The translations under genes were made by a program, and so were the position numbers. The notes under the pieces were generated by a model. That model saw only the letters and a list, made by a program, of their open reading frames with translations, was not told the origin of the DNA and made no database searches. Shown here one piece after another: positions 60,887 to 64,000 of a stretch of DNA of 64,000 nt. Position 1 is the stretch's first letter. Each line of letters starts with the position of its first letter. Source of the DNA: JACQGZ01 sp036004665 (GTDB taxonomy: Bacteria; Sysuimicrobiota; Sysuimicrobiia; Sysuimicrobiales; Humicultoraceae); contig DASYRG010000048.1 of the NCBI GenBank assembly GCA_036004665.1, positions 36,118-100,117 on the forward strand. Direction: 5' to 3'.

Positions 60887-60969
60887 GGAACCGAACGGGA
60901 GTCGAACCCGTCGCTCCCGGCGACCCGATGGCTCACGAGGCCAGGGTGGCGCCCCTACACTACAGTTCC
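60887..60969 (-). other. tRNA-like element 2
   Basis: The minus strand reads GGAACTG at 60963-60969, complementary to CGGTTCC at 60887-60893. Inside are a D-arm-like GTG-TAGGGGCGC-CAC, an anticodon-arm-like TGGC-CTCGTGA-GCCA (CGT in the loop), a 16-base variable part and ACGGG-TTCGACT-CCCGT as T arm. An extra T between T arm and acceptor and the lack of CCA argue against a normal tRNA. It is related to element 1, about 1.1 kb away. Confidence 0.45.
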
Positions 60970-61037
60970 TTTCCTTCTCAATCAGGCACCATAGGCGACT
61001 TTCTCCTAGCCGGCGGGGACAGCGTCGCCATCAGTCT

Positions 61038-61520
61038 TTAACGGCTTCCACCGAGCGCGACCCTTCGACTCTCTGCGGCTTCACGAACCCTCATGAGGGT
61101 GTGGCTCCACGGCTCCATCCCTTCCTTGAAGCTATCCCGATGGTCGGGTGGGATCAGCCCGATCGCTCGGTGTATGAGCCTGAGACGCGTGATTTCGCCC
61201 TCCTCCGTCAGCCGGTACTGCAAATGTGCGATTGCCGGATACGACATGAAGACCGGTCCGCAGATTTCCAGGAGCCTGGGCGGCTTGATGACCTGCACGT
61301 GCCCCCAAAAATGCCCGGTGTTGTTCCCAAGGTCCCGGTACCAGCGGCCGCCCGGCCACGGCTCGAGCTTCATGGGTAACGGCGACCCCGGCGCCGTCTC
61401 GTGGTGCGGACCGAGATGCTCCAGCAGCGTCTCGAACACAATCTCGACCGGCGCTGCGATCTCCTCATCCTTCGTAATCTCGAGCGTGTGAATCGGTTGC
61501 TCTGAAGTGCTTGTCAGCAT
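61038..61520 (-). CDS. SRPBCC-domain protein C
   Basis: A 160-residue SRPBCC/START-like protein: TLEITKDEEIAAPVEIVFET, PLPMKLEPWPGGRWYRDLG, NTGHFWGHVQVIKPPRLLEI and LIHRAIGLIPPDH. It differs clearly from the AHSA1 pair and is closer to the polyketide-cyclase-like branch with a DxxR-free core. It starts 18 bp after the stop of ArsR 2, forming a two-gene unit with it. Ligand unknown. Confidence 0.9.
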   Translation of the reverse strand: MLTSTSEQPIHTLEITKDEEIAAPVEIVFETLLEHLGPHHETAPGSPLPMKLEPWPGGRWYRDLGNNTGHFWGHVQVIKPPRLLEICGPVFMSYPAIAHLQYRLTEEGEITRLRLIHRAIGLIPPDHRDSFKEGMEPWSHTLMRVREAAESRRVALGGSR

Positions 61521-61538
61521 GGTCCTTCCTCCTCGTCT

Positions 61539-61919
61539 TTAGTTGTTCGGCTCGTCTTTAGCTAGTCGGCTCTTGCGAGCCAATCGTTCGATCGCCTTGC
61601 GCTCGGCCCGCTCCTTGATTCGGTGGAGCTGGTGGGTCCAGAAACGCTCATATGTCTTCACCCAGTCGTGCACGGGCTTCAGCTCCTCCGCGTTGAGTCG
61701 ATACAAACGGCGCTGGCCGTGCTTGCTGATTGACACGATCCCGACCTTGCGCAGGACGCCGAGGTGCTTCGACACCGCCGGCTGCGGAATCCGGAGTGTC
61801 TTTACCACCTGCCCGACCGCGTGTGCCCGGCCGTCCCCGAGCACGCCAATGATCTCGCGCCGCCGAGGCTCGGCGATCGCGTTGAAGACATCCGTCGTAG
61901 TCGCCGCTCGTGGCATCAC
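61539..61919 (-). CDS. ArsR-family transcriptional regulator 2
   Basis: A 126-residue regulator: TDVFNAIAEPRRREIIGVLGD, then the recognition helix QPAVSKHLGVLRKVGIVS and the beta wing KHGQRRLYRLN, ending in a basic tail. It belongs to the same subgroup as ArsR 1 and controls an SRPBCC gene. The start is GTG 61919 or ATG 61916. A consensus promoter containing a palindrome lies just before it, so it probably represses itself, and its transcript is probably leaderless. Confidence 0.94.
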   Translation of the reverse strand: MMPRAATTTDVFNAIAEPRRREIIGVLGDGRAHAVGQVVKTLRIPQPAVSKHLGVLRKVGIVSISKHGQRRLYRLNAEELKPVHDWVKTYERFWTHQLHRIKERAERKAIERLARKSRLAKDEPNN

Positions 61920-61924
61920 CCTTA

Positions 61925-61954
61925 ATTATATATTCCCATATGGGTATATGTCAA
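61925..61954 (-). promoter_or_regulatory. Consensus promoter with embedded ArsR operator
   Basis: Minus-strand TTGACA (61949-61954) and TATAAT (61925-61930), 18 bases apart, are both perfect. Between them lies ATATtCCCATATGGGtATAT read on the plus strand (61930-61949), a 20-bp palindrome broken only by one symmetric T pair. Repressor bound there would block RNA polymerase. Transcription should start at about 61917-61918, almost on the start codon. Confidence 0.85.
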
Positions 61955-62034
61955 TCCACCGCAGGCCGCCTAGGCATCGGAGGTTGTCACGGCGACCGAT
62001 CAAACCATCTTCAATCCATCGGAGCAAGCAGCTA

Positions 62035-62691
62035 CTAGCCCTCGCGCTCAAAGAGGGCTTTAGTTCCGGACTTGTACTGGTCGACCTCGAACGAGCCGTG
62101 CTTCACCTTTCCCGCTGGCTGGTACGAATTGACCACGACCCCTGTCGAGGTTGTTTTGGTGTCGATAAGTCTCAGAGCCTTCGCAACACTCCCGTCCGGG
62201 AAGAGACGCTTGCCGCTACCCAGAACGACCGGGTAGAACCATAGACGATATTCGTCGACGAGATCGTGCTGCATCAGTGTTTGGGCGAGGTCGCCGCTGC
62301 CGTGGACCTGGAGTTCCTTGCCAGAACGGCGCTTCAGCTTGGCAACCTCCTCCGCGACATCCCCCTTGATCAACGTGGAGTTGTTCCACTCCACCTTGTC
62401 CCGGGTCCTTGAGGCGACGTACTTGGGGAGGCTGTTCAGCTTTGTAGCCACCGGGTCATTTTCAGCAGTGACGTGCGGCCAGTGAGCCGCGAAGATCTCA
62501 TAGGTCTTTCGCCCCAGCAGGAAACTTTCCGCCGAAGCGAACCAGTCGACGACGATCCGTCCCATGTCTTGGTCGGCGTAGGGGACCAGCCAACCACCAT
62601 GGCCGAACCCGTGACTCCGGTCCTCGTCAGGACCCCCCGGGGCTTGCATGACCCCATCCAGTGACAAGAAGGTAGTCACAATCAGTCTCAT
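62035..62691 (-). CDS. RibD-C/dihydrofolate-reductase-like protein
   Basis: A 218-residue RibD C-terminal-domain reductase: MRLIVTTFLSLDGVMQAPGG, GRKTYEIFAAHWP, KYVASRT, LQVHGSGDLAQTLMQHDLVDEYRLWFYPVVLGSG. These proteins share the DHFR fold and are thought to reduce unknown small substrates with NADPH. It overlaps the upstream YCII gene (ATGA). A tail of a different member of the family is fused to a hydrolase remnant at 57.7 kb. Confidence 0.93.
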   Translation of the reverse strand: MRLIVTTFLSLDGVMQAPGGPDEDRSHGFGHGGWLVPYADQDMGRIVVDWFASAESFLLGRKTYEIFAAHWPHVTAENDPVATKLNSLPKYVASRTRDKVEWNNSTLIKGDVAEEVAKLKRRSGKELQVHGSGDLAQTLMQHDLVDEYRLWFYPVVLGSGKRLFPDGSVAKALRLIDTKTTSTGVVVNSYQPAGKVKHGSFEVDQYKSGTKALFEREG

Positions 62692-63122
62692 CCTTGCTTG
62701 CCCCCTTTAGCGGCCCTGTTGAGCTGCGTGCGCACGCGCTCCTCCTGCTCTCTGATCTCGGGGGTGAGCGCCTCGCCAAAGTCCTCGGCCTCGAACACCT
62801 GACGAATCTCGACCTCGGTCTCGTCGAACGGGGCCCGCTTCAGCCATTCGATCGCCTCTTCCCTCGACTTCACCTGCCACAGCCAGTAGCCGGCGATCAG
62901 CTCCTTCGCCTCGGTGAAGGGGCCGTCGATCACGGTCCGCTGCTTCCCGGAGAACCGCACTCGCGCGCCCTTCGACGTCGGGTGGAGCCCCTCGCCCGCG
63001 AGCATCACGCCGGCTCTCGTCAGCTCCTCGTTGTACTTTCCCATCTCGGTCAGCAGCTTCTCGTCCGGAAGCACGCCGGCCTCTGAGCTCTTGGTGGCTT
63101 TGACCAAAATCATGAATCGCAT
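62688..63122 (-). CDS. YCII/DGPF-domain protein
   Basis: A 144-residue YciI-like protein: MRFMILVKATKSSEAGVLP, the DGPF signature in TVIDGPFTEAKELIAGYWLW and SREEAIEWLKRAPF. The fold is ferredoxin-like with a His-Asp type active site in some members. YCII genes often accompany ECF sigma factors or DHFR-like genes. It is followed, with a 4-base overlap, by the RibD-C gene. Confidence 0.92.
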   Translation of the reverse strand: MRFMILVKATKSSEAGVLPDEKLLTEMGKYNEELTRAGVMLAGEGLHPTSKGARVRFSGKQRTVIDGPFTEAKELIAGYWLWQVKSREEAIEWLKRAPFDETEVEIRQVFEAEDFGEALTPEIREQEERVRTQLNRAAKGGKQG

Positions 63123-63220
63123 CGTGGTATCTCCTTTCTGGTTTCGGGTTCGGAGCCCGGGCTTCCGAGCTGGCTCGTCCGGCTCTACTTATTTGTCGAA
63201 CGAGAGGCCGCGAAATCGAC

Positions 63221-63820
63221 CTACTGTTTTCGTGTGTACGTGATCTCCATCATCTTCATCTCTTTGCCGTGCCCGTGCGTCCCGTACATGTCGAACGTCT
63301 GGGCATTGCTGTCCACGATCTTCCACACCGCACGGTGCGTCATGTGTCCTCCGCCCGGTTCAGCGTGCTGCCCTTTCAGCGTGATGGACTTGCCATCCGC
63401 GCTCGCAGTGCCTTCCATCGTAAAGATCCCCGTGCCCATGGTATCGATCCACATCGTGACATAGCGCTTGCGAAGGTTGTCGTATGCGCTGATCCCAACC
63501 CCGGAGTAGGGTTGTCCCATCATGTCGCCGGTGAATTCCTGTTGGAGAAATCGTCCGTCCAGCAACATCTTCATTTCGGCGGCGCCGGTTGATTCCATGG
63601 GGGGCTTGTCGGGTTCCATCCACTCCTTGGTTTTTGTGGTCCAGCTACCGGCCAGACTTGCAAACAACTTGTGCGGCTCGCCGGGCGTGGCGAGTTTCTT
63701 GTACGTCTCCATCATCGCCTGAGGGTCCATCTGCTTCTCTGATTTCTTGTCTTTGGCCAGTGCCGTCGCGACGGTCAGCGTGACGCACAATGTTGGGACT
63801 GCGAGATAGATGAAACGCAT
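63221..63820 (-). CDS. Exported DUF1579-like protein
   Basis: A 199-residue protein with signal peptide MRFIYLAVPTLCVTLTVATA. ATG 63820 has GGAGGG at 7-8 bases. LFASLAGSWTTKTKEW, GRFLQQEFTGDMMGQPYSGVG and YDNLRKRYVTMWIDTMGTGI are DUF1579 landmarks, a lipocalin-like fold of unknown function. It reads toward the YCII gene but with a 98-bp gap. The frame opens 16 codons earlier without support. Confidence 0.88.
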   Translation of the reverse strand: MRFIYLAVPTLCVTLTVATALAKDKKSEKQMDPQAMMETYKKLATPGEPHKLFASLAGSWTTKTKEWMEPDKPPMESTGAAEMKMLLDGRFLQQEFTGDMMGQPYSGVGISAYDNLRKRYVTMWIDTMGTGIFTMEGTASADGKSITLKGQHAEPGGGHMTHRAVWKIVDSNAQTFDMYGTHGHGKEMKMMEITYTRKQ

Positions 63821-63868
63821 ATTTCCCTCCTTGTGGTTGATTGATGAGCACATTCGACAAAATGACAT

Positions 63869-64000
63869 CAGACTGTGTGTGACGTTCTGCTTTCTTCTAG
63901 ATGTCTCTGAAACTCTCGACTGTGGCGGCGATGCGTAAGTTATTGTCGCAGGGGAAGGAGCGCCCGCAGTCGCTCGTCGCGCAAGAACAGTCCTCCCCAG
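63869..64000. other. Right end of window, no gene supported
   Basis: This stretch upstream of the DUF1579 gene should contain its promoter, but no clear -35/-10 pair was found by eye. No coding frame is supported before the edge. Confidence 0.3.

Noticed and set aside
59760..60969. Calling the two tRNA-like elements functional tRNA genes
   Set aside because: Element 1 lacks an anticodon stem, both have extra bases between T arm and acceptor, and neither encodes CCA, unlike the clear tRNA-Ala at 17110.

Overview
The window is GC-rich, densely packed bacterial DNA. Genes repeatedly overlap in 4-base ATGA/GTGA junctions and there is one clear tRNA gene. Features that bear on its origin are a leucine T-box leader, GTP-type PEP carboxykinase, pyruvoyl-dependent arginine decarboxylase, two branched-chain-amino-acid-type ABC gene sets, ECF sigma/anti-sigma genes and a partner-switching regulator. 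These suggest a high-GC environmental bacterium of the Terrabacteria side (Chloroflexota, Armatimonadota, CSP1-3/Sysuimicrobiota-like or a high-GC Firmicutes relative). This is an inference from gene content; nothing in the window fixes the phylum.

Layout. 0-8.6 kb: 3' end of an amylo-alpha-1,6-glucosidase, an orphan livF-livK-type pair, a glycoside-hydrolase-like secreted protein, a divergent polyamine operon (arginine decarboxylase, speE, speB), a membrane dipeptidase and a MazG-like protein. 8.6-12.3 kb: an HNH-endonuclease remnant, an ECF sigma/anti-sigma/RseB-like/DUF5666-like operon and comEA. 12.4-16.1 kb: leuS and ilvE behind a promoter and a T-box leader with a CUC (Leu) specifier. 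16.1-22.7 kb: lysyl-oxidase-like secreted protein, tRNA-Ala, HD-GYP phosphodiesterase, moeA-moaC-mogA and kbl. 22.8-28.9 kb: tdh, a DUF2231 membrane protein, a PhoB/PhoR-like two-component pair coupled to pckG. 29-34.7 kb: a full livK-H-M-G-F transporter operon.

34.8-44.9 kb is one continuous minus-strand run: macro domain, cutA, surE, ftsE, ftsX, an EnvC-like M23 protein, ctpA, yibQ, gdhA, proline dehydrogenase and an ornithine-cyclodeaminase-family gene. It joins envelope/division functions to glutamate and proline catabolism. 45-57.3 kb holds a HEAT-repeat protein, a small nuclease-like protein with hpt, a frameshifted MFS gene in a lower-GC patch, a cytochrome P450, a MASE1-SpoIIE-RsbW fusion with a STAS protein, glnS, an FG-GAP protein and an alpha/beta-hydrolase/adenylate-cyclase fusion.

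57.3-63.9 kb is an accessory island, lower in GC and partly decayed. It holds three AHSA1/SRPBCC proteins, two intact ArsR regulators plus the tail of a third, RibD-C/DHFR-like, YCII, DUF3175 and DUF1579 genes. It also contains a hydrolase/RibD chimera, a BBE oxidase tail, an N-terminally deleted drug-exporter remnant with a surviving palindromic operator, and two related tRNA-like elements. No CRISPR array, rRNA, intact insertion sequence or phage module was seen. The most interesting parts are the scars in this island, the ArsR operator lying inside a consensus promoter, the tandem repeats before the two-component genes and before ftsE, and the T-box operon.
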